A DNA stretch of 64,000 nucleotides, taken from assembly GCA_902762655.1 (NCBI GenBank), contig CACWOZ010000004.1, positions 62,001 through 126,000 of the forward strand. Direction: 5' to 3'. A program made the translations under genes and the position numbers. Every line of letters starts with the position of its first letter. Position 1 is the stretch's first letter. Below the pieces are notes generated by a model. It did no database searches and was not told where the DNA came from. It saw only the letters and a program-made list of their open reading frames with translations. The stretch comes from an uncultured Bacteroidia bacterium (lineage in GTDB: Bacteria; Bacteroidota; Bacteroidia; Bacteroidales; UBA932). Positions 51,078 to 59,502 of the stretch are shown one piece after another.

Positions 51078-51098
51078 ATGAACGATATGCTTAGATGA
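51078..51098 (+). CDS. Possible six-codon leader ORF coupled to the first fimbrial gene
   Basis: ATG AAC GAT ATG CTT AGA TGA reads MNDMLR-stop. Its TGA overlaps the next ATG (ATGA at 51095), the same junction used between coding genes throughout this window. A purine-rich AAGGA lies 12 nt upstream, whereas the main gene has no ribosome-binding site of its own. The ORF is short enough to arise by chance. Confidence 0.3.
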   Translation: MNDMLR

Positions 51099-52828
51099 GA
51101 GTTTTAAGATTTACAAGGCATTGGGTGGTTAGTATCTTATTCTTTATCACCACCTTAGGTTGTTTATCGATTATTCCTGCCACTGCCTCTTCGGCAGTGT
51201 CGAAGGATACTGTGGCCTGGTACAAAGTCATCGCCATCCGTACCAACCTTGCCTATGCCGCTTCTGCCACACCAAATATCGGCTTGGAAATTCCTGTGGG
51301 TGAGTACTTTACCGTTGGATTTAACGCCGGAATCAAGCCCTGGCCCCGCTGGTTTGTCTGGGACTGGAGCAAGACGGTGGAAAAGAAGTGGCGCCATCTC
51401 CTCGTCGCCCCGGAGTTCCGTTTCTGGCCTTCGGGCGTTTATGACAAACTGTTTGTCGGAGCAGATCTCATCTATACACACTATAATGTGGGCGCGGTTC
51501 AGTTCCCCTTAGGGCTGTATCAGCGCGTGCGGGACCATCGTCTCCAAGGAGATTTTTACGGCATGGGCGTGTTCGCCGGCTGGTCGTGGTGGCTTTCTGA
51601 CCACTGGCGGCTTGAGGCGGAAGCCGGTGTCGGCGCCGGCTATGCGGATGCCAGGGAATATGAATGCACATATTGCGGTGCGGAGGTTGGCAGCCAACGT
51701 GGCCCCGTGATTATTCCCAAGCTGGGGCTCAACCTGTCCTATAACCTTGCCCGGCGACAGAAGCGAAAAGAGGTTTTGGAAATCATCCACCAGTTAGATA
51801 CCCTGGTCCGTCCGCAGGAGATTCTCCCTCCTCAAGAGGTGCTCCCGCCTCAGGAGTTCGTGCCCGAGCTTCCTGTAGTGGAGGAATGGAAGGGAACGGC
51901 CGGAAAGCTGGAAAAGACACATCCCGTTCTCCGCCCCATGAGTGAATACCGTCCGTATACGCCAGACCGCATCCTCCGCAAGGAAGAGGGGCCCCTGTAT
52001 GTTTTCTACGAGTTGGATAAGGTCCGTCTGCTCAGAAGTTTCAGCGAAAAGAAATATCACCGTGACAATGGCCCGGTACTGGACGAGATCATGGATGTCA
52101 CAGCCCAGATACTGTCCGACACTACTTCAAGCGTAAAGGTTATCCAGATCGTTGGTCTGGCATCCATCGAAGGCCGCCTGAGTCATAACTTGTGGCTGGC
52201 GGACGAACGTGCACTGTCGCTGCAGAAATACATTCAGGAGCGTCTTTCCATCCCTGATTCCATGTTCGAAACCGTGGGTGGAGGGGAAGCCTGGAGCGAA
52301 TTCCGCGATCAGATCAACGACCTTGTCCTCGAAGGCGGCGGTGCCGGCCTTACCAAAGAGCAGTTGCAGTGGGTGATAAATGTCATAGATACTGAGCCTG
52401 ATGTAAACCGCAGAGAGTCCATCCTCAAGAAAAAGGACGGCGGTGCGCTGTTCGCGAAACTCAAGGCCAACGTGCTGCAGGACCAGCGTAATTCCGGATA
52501 TCTCAGAATCTATTATGACTATGTTCCGGATGAGAGTGCCAGGGAAATCAATTCGGCTATCGACTTGATGGCCTCAGGCGATTATGCCGGCGCCCTTAAG
52601 GCGCTGGAGGCCAAGCGGGACGATGCGAGGAGCGACAACGCTTATGCGGTCGCCCTCTTCTACAACGGCCGCGAGGCGGAAGCCATGGAGATGCTCCGGA
52701 AGGCTGCTGCTGCCGGGGATGAAAGTGCCTCGCGCAACCTTATGCAACTGGAAGATATAGCTCGCCAGCGGGCAGCGTATGAGCAGTACCGCAGCGATAT
52801 GGAAGAGTATGACCGTTTAACCCGATAA
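51095..52828 (+). CDS. DUF3575 outer-membrane barrel fused to an OmpA-like domain (fimbrial locus)
   Basis: The 577-aa protein has a signal peptide (about 1-34) and a DUF3575-type barrel (about 42-225). Barrel segments include IRTNLAYAASATPNIGLEIPVG, LLVAPEFRFWPSGV and FYGMGVFAGWSWWLSDHW. A linker with repeated LPPQE units (about 239-262) leads to an OmpA-like region (about 300-400: YVFYELDKVRLL, VIQIVGLASIEGRLSHNLWLADERALSLQKYI). A helical, TPR-like tail follows (about 485-575). Bacteroidales fimbrial loci commonly start with DUF3575 and DUF3868/OmpA-like genes. Here they appear to be one protein, which could anchor the pilus assembly to the outer membrane and cell wall. Confidence 0.82.
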   Translation: MRVLRFTRHWVVSILFFITTLGCLSIIPATASSAVSKDTVAWYKVIAIRTNLAYAASATPNIGLEIPVGEYFTVGFNAGIKPWPRWFVWDWSKTVEKKWRHLLVAPEFRFWPSGVYDKLFVGADLIYTHYNVGAVQFPLGLYQRVRDHRLQGDFYGMGVFAGWSWWLSDHWRLEAEAGVGAGYADAREYECTYCGAEVGSQRGPVIIPKLGLNLSYNLARRQKRKEVLEIIHQLDTLVRPQEILPPQEVLPPQEFVPELPVVEEWKGTAGKLEKTHPVLRPMSEYRPYTPDRILRKEEGPLYVFYELDKVRLLRSFSEKKYHRDNGPVLDEIMDVTAQILSDTTSSVKVIQIVGLASIEGRLSHNLWLADERALSLQKYIQERLSIPDSMFETVGGGEAWSEFRDQINDLVLEGGGAGLTKEQLQWVINVIDTEPDVNRRESILKKKDGGALFAKLKANVLQDQRNSGYLRIYYDYVPDESAREINSAIDLMASGDYAGALKALEAKRDDARSDNAYAVALFYNGREAEAMEMLRKAAAAGDESASRNLMQLEDIARQRAAYEQYRSDMEEYDRLTR

Positions 52829-52847
52829 TTATTTAACTTTTTAATAT

Positions 52848-55058
52848 ATGATTATGCGATTCATTAAATTTTTGGCGATTGCCGGGATAGTATCCCTTGC
52901 CGCCACCGCCTGCCAGAGAGAGCAGCGGGAAGACAATCCCAACTATGACCCGGAGACTGGCCTGGTGAATACCAGTTTTGTCTTCAATGTGGCCACCGGT
53001 CGTACGGCACAGACCAAGCAGACGGCGCCCAACACCCAGGCTACGTCTGCAGACGCGTTCCGGGGGATCCAGGACGCCCATCTCATCAGCTTCCTCCGCA
53101 GCAGTACCCTTGCCGACGGCAGTCACATTATCGTTCCGGGCACGGCTAACAAGCATTATTCCCTTGGTAGTGTCATGAGCAGCTCCGATGCGACGACCGA
53201 CCAGAGCAAGAGCCACCGTGTCCTCGAACTGGCCCTTCCCCACGAAACCAACACGCTCATGTTTTACGGCAAGGCCCCCAAGAGCGGTGAGAACTCGGAT
53301 TTTGCCCAGGGAAAGATCAGCTACCTGAGCAAGGTGGACAACAGCAATGCTACGGACCTTACCCAGTACGACTTTGCCCTGAGCCGCATCGTGGATATCA
53401 ACGCATCCGGCTACAACGAGAAGTATCGTCAGTACGGAGACCTGATCCTGGCCGCTCTCAATTACATCACGGCATCTGAATTGACGACTGCCGATAATGT
53501 AAACTTTGGCGGCACCAACTATAACGTCAACCTTAAGTGGACGGAATATGTCACCATCTCTGACGCCACTCCCGGCGTCATCACTCCTGCAACCAAAGAA
53601 CCCAGCGACGGCACTCCCATGCGCCCTCTGGGTGAAATTCTGGCGCAGGCGCTCACCACGCTGGCTACCATTACTCCGGGTGAAGTCCGTGCCGGCTCCG
53701 GCCCTGCCGTTTCCCGTACCATGGGTGACCTGCTGGTCGTCATGAACCATATCCACTCGGCCACACCCAACGACCTTTATGAAGCCACAGCCAAGGCGCT
53801 GGCCGACAAGATCAAGAGCAGAATTGAAAGCTGCTTCGAAGGCACCGCACCTTCCCTCACCTGGAAGGTGGTTTCTGATGTCAAGACTGCCAGCGGCTAT
53901 ACCGGAGACATCAGTCTGATCTCTCGTATCGGTTCCACGGGTTCTGCACTGGATGAGTATCCTAACGTTGCGTTTAATCTTCCTGCCGGTTGTTCGCAGC
54001 TCGCTGTTACCACAACCAAATCTACGGATACAGACGGTCGGGTAACCACCCCCGGTACCATTACCTGGAGCTATCTTGCCAATGTGCAGGTGTTCAGCAC
54101 CGCCGGTGCCACTTCCTGCTACAATGTCTACTATCCTGCAGAGATCTGCTACGTTGGCAATTCTCCCATCCGTGTGACCAACGAGACCGTCACCGAGCCT
54201 GAATATCCGCAGGGTGTTGCTGCCTGGGATGCAGATGCCAGCTGGACTTCCAAGAACTGGAGCGCGAACTCCCATGTGGTTTCTACCACCCGTTCGGTGG
54301 CGATGCAGTACAATATCAACTATGGTACAGCTCTGCTAAAGAGTGATATCAAATACGGCGCTGCCACCCTGGAAGATAACAACCATGCTATTCAGGTGGC
54401 CAAGAATTCATCTCTTACCGACACAGATGAGCCGAATGCGAAGATTGACGTTACCGACAATACCTTCAAGCTGAAGGGCATTCTGGTAGGCGGTGTTCCC
54501 ACCACCGTGGGTTGGGACTTCCTCCCGGTTGCCGGTTCCACTTTTGGCCAGTGCATTTATGACAAGGACATTGTCTCCGACGCCATCCCCGCCTCCGGCA
54601 CCAGCGCCCCCAACTATACCCTTGTCTGGGACAACTGGAATGCGGCACTGAAGGGTCAGAAGCAGAACGATGTCTATATCTGCCTCGAGTTCGAAAACAA
54701 TTCCGGCAAGGACTTCTGGGGACAGCACAACATCATCCGAAACGGCGGTCTCTTCTACCTCATCGGCAAGCTGAATCCGGACGCCGGCCGTGATGCGGCT
54801 GACCGCAGCGAAGGTGTGACCTGGCCCACCGTGCAGGCCCTTCCTCCGTTCAATGCCGACGGCACCACGCTCAAGGAGCGCCGTGTGTTCATGCAGGACT
54901 TCATGACCACCGCTAACTTTGTCATTAGTGCAACCTCCCTGCAGAAAGCCTACAGTACCGTTCCGGACCTGCGTTCCTCGCAGATTTCCCTCGGTCTCAG
55001 CGTAGACCTCAAGTGGGAAACCGGCCTTGTCTTTGACAACATAATCCTCGGCGAGTAA
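52848..55058 (+). CDS. Large fimbrillin-type lipoprotein (candidate major pilin)
   Basis: The 736-aa protein has a lipobox (LAATAC). It resembles Bacteroidales FimA/Mfa1 fimbrillins: an N-terminal segment to be removed on maturation, then two beta-rich domains. The AFRGIQDAHLISF and HETNTLMFYGKAP segments and the C-terminal FVISATSLQKAYSTVPDLRS with ISLGLSVDLKWETG are shared with the second fimbrillin in this locus. Such proteins reach the surface as lipoproteins and polymerise after protease cleavage by strand exchange. A near-consensus TAACTTTT 6 nt before the ATG could add a promoter. Confidence 0.82.
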   Translation: MIMRFIKFLAIAGIVSLAATACQREQREDNPNYDPETGLVNTSFVFNVATGRTAQTKQTAPNTQATSADAFRGIQDAHLISFLRSSTLADGSHIIVPGTANKHYSLGSVMSSSDATTDQSKSHRVLELALPHETNTLMFYGKAPKSGENSDFAQGKISYLSKVDNSNATDLTQYDFALSRIVDINASGYNEKYRQYGDLILAALNYITASELTTADNVNFGGTNYNVNLKWTEYVTISDATPGVITPATKEPSDGTPMRPLGEILAQALTTLATITPGEVRAGSGPAVSRTMGDLLVVMNHIHSATPNDLYEATAKALADKIKSRIESCFEGTAPSLTWKVVSDVKTASGYTGDISLISRIGSTGSALDEYPNVAFNLPAGCSQLAVTTTKSTDTDGRVTTPGTITWSYLANVQVFSTAGATSCYNVYYPAEICYVGNSPIRVTNETVTEPEYPQGVAAWDADASWTSKNWSANSHVVSTTRSVAMQYNINYGTALLKSDIKYGAATLEDNNHAIQVAKNSSLTDTDEPNAKIDVTDNTFKLKGILVGGVPTTVGWDFLPVAGSTFGQCIYDKDIVSDAIPASGTSAPNYTLVWDNWNAALKGQKQNDVYICLEFENNSGKDFWGQHNIIRNGGLFYLIGKLNPDAGRDAADRSEGVTWPTVQALPPFNADGTTLKERRVFMQDFMTTANFVISATSLQKAYSTVPDLRSSQISLGLSVDLKWETGLVFDNIILGE

Positions 55059-55091
55059 TTTTCCTTTATAGAATCGCATGACACATCTGAA

Positions 55092-56150
55092 GTGAAGTCC
55101 GTGATACATAAAGGTTTACTCATTGCCATGGCGGCAGTTCTCCTCTCTTTGGGGAGCTGCAGCCTGATCGATGACGACCTGAGCGACTGCGGCGCTGATT
55201 TCCAGATTGACTATGAACTCAGGCTGGTGACCAATGTCACTACGGAGCAAAAGTCGGTTCTGGACAAGGGTGCGGACATCTTTGTCGACGATGCCCTCCG
55301 TGCCTATCTCGCTCCTGTCTTCACGGACTTCGCCCACGATGTGGATCTTTCGTTCTACGATGTTTCCGAGCCCTTCGACCGTCTGGAGCACGTGAACGTA
55401 ATCATGGATGCCAACGAGACAAGCTATACCATCTACCTCCCTTCGCGGGAGTATTCTCACACGGCGGTGGCCAATCTGAAGGGTAACGGCAGCGTGACGC
55501 TGGAAGACAGCGACCATTTGTATGCCGGTCAACTGAAGCAGCACACCGCAGGCGATGGGACTACCAATATGGTATCCCCGCACCGCACCGGCCTTTTTAC
55601 CGCCCGTCTCAATATGAACGTGAAAGCCAACCAGGACCAGAATTTCGACGTTACGCTCTACATGGTGAATGCCGCCTCGGCCCTGGTGCTGGATACCTCC
55701 GAGGCCACTACTGTTAAAAATGTCAAAGTGCTTTTGGACGGGTTTGCCACTGGTTTTCATGTGGCCGACAGTACATATGTTTTCGGAACGGATACTTTTG
55801 TCCTCACCGATGAACTTCCTGTAAGTGGCGGCACCCAACGCTGTTTTGCCTCGGTACACTTTCCTTCCAAAGACCCGTACGGAACTAAAGTCATCATTGA
55901 TTCGCAGGATGCTTTTGTGGCCGACGATGCAGACGAGGCTCTCTGGAGATGGCGCTGCTATGTCACCCTTGCAGACGACAGCGTGACTGAAACCGTTCTA
56001 GGCATCACCAAGCCTCTTCGCGCTGGCGGTCTTAAAGTCTTGAAGGCAAAAGTGTACGATACCGGTATCGTTACTACACAGGATCCTACCGTGGGTGTCA
56101 GCGTCACCCTCGACTGGCAGAATTCCGGCCAATATCAGATTGAATTATGA
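55092..56150 (+). CDS. FimB/Mfa2-family fimbrial anchor lipoprotein
   Basis: The 352-aa protein has a lipobox (LLSLGSC) followed directly by SLIDDDLSDCG, the hallmark start of FimB/Mfa2 proteins that anchor fimbriae and limit their length. Two beta-rich transthyretin-like parts follow. No ATG fits: the start is GTG at 55092, with a second GTG at 55101 as an alternative. Its stop overlaps the next gene by ATGA. Confidence 0.85.
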   Translation: MKSVIHKGLLIAMAAVLLSLGSCSLIDDDLSDCGADFQIDYELRLVTNVTTEQKSVLDKGADIFVDDALRAYLAPVFTDFAHDVDLSFYDVSEPFDRLEHVNVIMDANETSYTIYLPSREYSHTAVANLKGNGSVTLEDSDHLYAGQLKQHTAGDGTTNMVSPHRTGLFTARLNMNVKANQDQNFDVTLYMVNAASALVLDTSEATTVKNVKVLLDGFATGFHVADSTYVFGTDTFVLTDELPVSGGTQRCFASVHFPSKDPYGTKVIIDSQDAFVADDADEALWRWRCYVTLADDSVTETVLGITKPLRAGGLKVLKAKVYDTGIVTTQDPTVGVSVTLDWQNSGQYQIEL

Positions 56151-57799
56151 AACGTTTCCATTCATATCGTTTGCTGCTTCCGTTGCTGGTGCTAATAGCA
56201 TCGGCATGCGCCAAGTCGGGGCAGCCGAATGATGGGAACGGTATTTCCCTTTCCCTGTCGGTGGCTCCAAGGGGCTCTGTCTCCACCAATACCAAGATGA
56301 CGACTGCCATTACCCAGGACGGCGCCGGCTTCAGGGGAATCGAACAAGTGTATGTCGTTCCTTTCCAGACGAATAATTCCGGTCCCGTAGGTAACGGCAA
56401 CCCCAGGCTCGGAGGCAGTAATGTCTATATCCAGAATCCGACAATTTCCCAGACTGGTCTGGTTGCCAACAACAATTCCCATTTATACGACATTGCCGAG
56501 GTTCCCTTGAAAACGAACCGTGTACTGGCCTATGGGAAGGCTTCCGATGCCGGAGAGATTTCATCCAAAGCAGGCAAGCACAAAAATGGCGTCCTGACCC
56601 CATCCGGGCTGGATGACCTCAATGTGTCGGAAGACATTTCGTTCTGCCTGGAGCCCATTCTGGAGCCCGCAGACAGAACCTCCCTAGAACAGACTGCAGA
56701 CAACCTCATTGCCGCCCTCAACAGCGTTGTTGAGACCCTGGAGGCTTCAGGCGATGCGGACATCCTGGCATTTCTGGATGTTTTTGCCATGGAAAATGAG
56801 ATTTCTGCCTGCTCGTACCAGACCCTTTATCGCTTCGAACAGAACATTCTGGGTGTATTGTCCCTATATAGCGGTTCCAATCCCGATGCTATCAACGCTG
56901 TAATGACAAAACTCTCTGATCTCCAGAACGTCCGCACTTCAGCGGGGACGGGTTTCCCCACTACTTACGGCGTCCCGGAAGGAGCCATAGGCATGTGGTG
57001 GAATGGCCACCGTTTCGTAAGGCAAATCAGTGGGGTTAACATCTCGCTGGTTCCGGTTTCACAATACTGCTATCCGCCCAGCCTGTGGTATTTTGCAAAC
57101 AGCGCCATCAAGACTTCAGCGGACGACAGTGTCCACTCGCAGTATACTCCTCAAAACGCCACTTGGAGCGATATCCTTTCCTATTATACCCAGGGCCCTA
57201 TCGTCACTTCGTCCACGCGCTCTGTTGCAATAGTGGACCAGATGCAGTATGCTGACGGCCTTGTGGAGTTCCGCTTCCTTGCACCGGAAGGGGATGCAGC
57301 AGCGGCAAGCGGATGCCCACTGACAGGCATCATCATCGGCGACCAGAAGGACGTGGACTACAGTTTCGCGCCCAAGGCTTCATCGTCCGACTGGTTTGTT
57401 TACGACAACAATATCAGCGGTATCACGATGGGCGGTACCTCACAGTATGTGCAGGTCCTGGTGCTCCCAACAGCCGACGACCAGGTGGTGCATTTTGCTA
57501 TGGAGTTCCAGAACAATACATCGTCCGCCTTCCAGTGCCAGCAAGGCACCGTGCAGCCCGGATGCAGGTTCTACCTGGCCGGTGAACTCAATCCTGCTGA
57601 TGGCACAAAACCCTCCGGACAAAACATTGCCGGCGTATTCGACACCGACCGCAAGACCACCGTCTATGTGAAAGTACACAACCTTGCCAACGCTTACAAC
57701 ACCGTTCCAGACCTCAGGGACCCGCAGTTGGAGATAGGTGTAACTGCGGAAATGGACTGGATCCAGGTTGAACCCGGCGGAATCAAACTTCCTTATTGA
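56147..57799 (+). CDS. Second fimbrillin-type lipoprotein, paralogous to the 52848 gene
   Basis: The 550-aa protein has a lipobox (LIASAC). It repeats the large fimbrillin's landmarks in the same order: GFRGIEQVYVVPF, LKTNRVLAYGKAS, STRSVAIVDQMQYA and the C-terminal VKVHNLANAYNTVPDLRDPQLEIGVTAEMDW. It could be an alternative or accessory pilin. The start overlaps the FimB/Mfa2 stop. Confidence 0.82.
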   Translation: MKRFHSYRLLLPLLVLIASACAKSGQPNDGNGISLSLSVAPRGSVSTNTKMTTAITQDGAGFRGIEQVYVVPFQTNNSGPVGNGNPRLGGSNVYIQNPTISQTGLVANNNSHLYDIAEVPLKTNRVLAYGKASDAGEISSKAGKHKNGVLTPSGLDDLNVSEDISFCLEPILEPADRTSLEQTADNLIAALNSVVETLEASGDADILAFLDVFAMENEISACSYQTLYRFEQNILGVLSLYSGSNPDAINAVMTKLSDLQNVRTSAGTGFPTTYGVPEGAIGMWWNGHRFVRQISGVNISLVPVSQYCYPPSLWYFANSAIKTSADDSVHSQYTPQNATWSDILSYYTQGPIVTSSTRSVAIVDQMQYADGLVEFRFLAPEGDAAAASGCPLTGIIIGDQKDVDYSFAPKASSSDWFVYDNNISGITMGGTSQYVQVLVLPTADDQVVHFAMEFQNNTSSAFQCQQGTVQPGCRFYLAGELNPADGTKPSGQNIAGVFDTDRKTTVYVKVHNLANAYNTVPDLRDPQLEIGVTAEMDWIQVEPGGIKLPY

Positions 57800-57810
57800 C
57801 GCATAAGCAG

Positions 57811-59502
57811 ATGAAAATGATGATGCATATCCTGAGAATGGCGGTAATGCTCCTGATGGCATTGCCCGTCATCTCTTGCCATCATCTCGACAGGGAAGTG
57901 AATCAAGCTGAACTGTCGGTCAACATCTACATTCCTGATATTTTATCCACTAAAGCCGAAACGGGCAACGTGGGCTCCCTGAACAACGAGAAAAACTTCA
58001 GTTTCCTGCAATTGTGGGTCTTTGTAAGCGGTGGAGCCCGCGACGGTGATCTGGTGGGCTACAAGGGATTCACCTCCACACAACTTGTAAACACAGGTCT
58101 TTCGCATGATGCCGTAACACGTTTCGGAATGCCCCTGAGCCGGGAGATGTTCCACCTGCTGAGCCAGCCTGATACCAGGGTCGATGTTTATGCCCTGGCC
58201 AATGTAGCATCGATCAAAGCCTCCCTCTCGCAAGAGACCACGCGCGCTGAATTGGAAGCTTTGTCCATCACGGATCCATTCTTTGGAGGAACGTCCCTTA
58301 CGATGTCTGTCCCTGAGGCCGGACTGCCCATGTCCGGCACGCTCAAAGCCGCTCCTGTCACTGGCGTCTATCCTATCCTTAATGTTTCTACCGTAACCCT
58401 TACAAGGGCCGTATCCAAGATCCGATTTGTCTTCTGTCAGCAAGGGACACCAGCCTCTGACACAGATCCTGCGGTTGCGAAAAACCCAGACTGCGTCATC
58501 AGGAGTATATCATTCGGTGGAACGGCCTCGGGGCATGACTGCCAGATAGCTGCCTCTGAAAAGTTGTTCACCGACCGCAAATACGACACCACCGACAATC
58601 TCTTCGATATCGACGGCTATACCCCTATGTCGGCCGTCATCGCCGGAGAAAACGGCGCACCGCTGATAGAGAACAGCAAGATCAGCATCTCCAATCATCC
58701 GGACGAACTTTTGTTCCGCAGCCCCGGGCATGACCTGGAATCGGCCCAGGAGTATGAAAGCCGACTGGATGCGGCGGTGGCAGTATCGTCCCAGATTGGC
58801 CCCATTTACATACGGGAAACCGACAAGCGTATTTCCGGCACCATCGTCTATGATGTCGGGGAGGGAGATCAGACGGCCACTTTCTTTATGCCGGCCGATG
58901 ATGTGCTCTGCCGCAACCATTCCTGGATTCTCTATGCTTACTTTGCCGAGGCTACCCGGACGTTGCAATTCAAGATAGTGGTGCTCCCATGGGACAAGAC
59001 CACCTTTGATTCTGACTTTACCACCGCTACCGTGAATGTAGTGCGCCGTTTCACCATTACGGAGAACGATCCGGCTACGTTCAAAAAGGAACAGATCACA
59101 GATGGCTATAATATCTATTTCTGGCACACGCTGAACAGCCAGACCAACATTATAAAAGGCGACATCCTCATCGCCACGCCGGTGGGGCAGAAGCTGCACG
59201 TGGTGCCAGTAGCTGGCGTCCTTGAAGGATACACCAAGCTTGACGGCATTTTCACAGTCACGCCTACGGAGGCTGTTATCTACCCGAACTACGAGCATCC
59301 GGAGGATGGCAGGATCGAGGACTGCAAGATTGAATTTGAAATCTCCTGCAATCCCGGCTCGCATACAGATGCAGAGTTGGAAGGCAATTACATCGACCTC
59401 CATTTCTGTGTCGAAATCGGAGACAATGAACGCTGGATAGACCTGGATTCCGAGTCCATCGACTATTACAGGATCATCCTTAAAAAGAAGTGGAACGAAT
59501 GA
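57811..59502 (+). CDS. Fimbrillin-like lipoprotein, probable minor subunit
   Basis: From the ATG at 57811 the protein is 563 aa. An in-frame TTG at 57796 would overlap the previous stop but is a weak start. The lipobox is LPVISC. An N-terminal domain follows (AELSVNIYIPDILSTKAETG, FSFLQLWVFVSGGARDG, then VDVYALANVASIKASL), as in Bacteroidota minor fimbrial subunits. The C-terminal 150 residues (from about VNVVRRFTITENDP) form a separate beta domain. The next gene overlaps its stop. Confidence 0.75.
   Translation: MKMMMHILRMAVMLLMALPVISCHHLDREVNQAELSVNIYIPDILSTKAETGNVGSLNNEKNFSFLQLWVFVSGGARDGDLVGYKGFTSTQLVNTGLSHDAVTRFGMPLSREMFHLLSQPDTRVDVYALANVASIKASLSQETTRAELEALSITDPFFGGTSLTMSVPEAGLPMSGTLKAAPVTGVYPILNVSTVTLTRAVSKIRFVFCQQGTPASDTDPAVAKNPDCVIRSISFGGTASGHDCQIAASEKLFTDRKYDTTDNLFDIDGYTPMSAVIAGENGAPLIENSKISISNHPDELLFRSPGHDLESAQEYESRLDAAVAVSSQIGPIYIRETDKRISGTIVYDVGEGDQTATFFMPADDVLCRNHSWILYAYFAEATRTLQFKIVVLPWDKTTFDSDFTTATVNVVRRFTITENDPATFKKEQITDGYNIYFWHTLNSQTNIIKGDILIATPVGQKLHVVPVAGVLEGYTKLDGIFTVTPTEAVIYPNYEHPEDGRIEDCKIEFEISCNPGSHTDAELEGNYIDLHFCVEIGDNERWIDLDSESIDYYRIILKKKWNE

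Noticed and set aside
50907..51094. Possible invertible promoter upstream of the fimbrial locus
   Set aside because: Fimbrial promoters in Bacteroidales can invert. The only inverted repeats seen flanking the box are 7-8 bp (AATTGCC/GGCAATT and CTGCAATT/AATTGCAG), the second does not enclose the promoter, and no recombinase gene is adjacent.
52833..54275. A 480-codon minus-strand open frame opposite the large fimbrillin
   Set aside because: Its translation is Gly/Val/Arg-rich without a signal peptide or motif, and the plus-strand lipoprotein is well supported.
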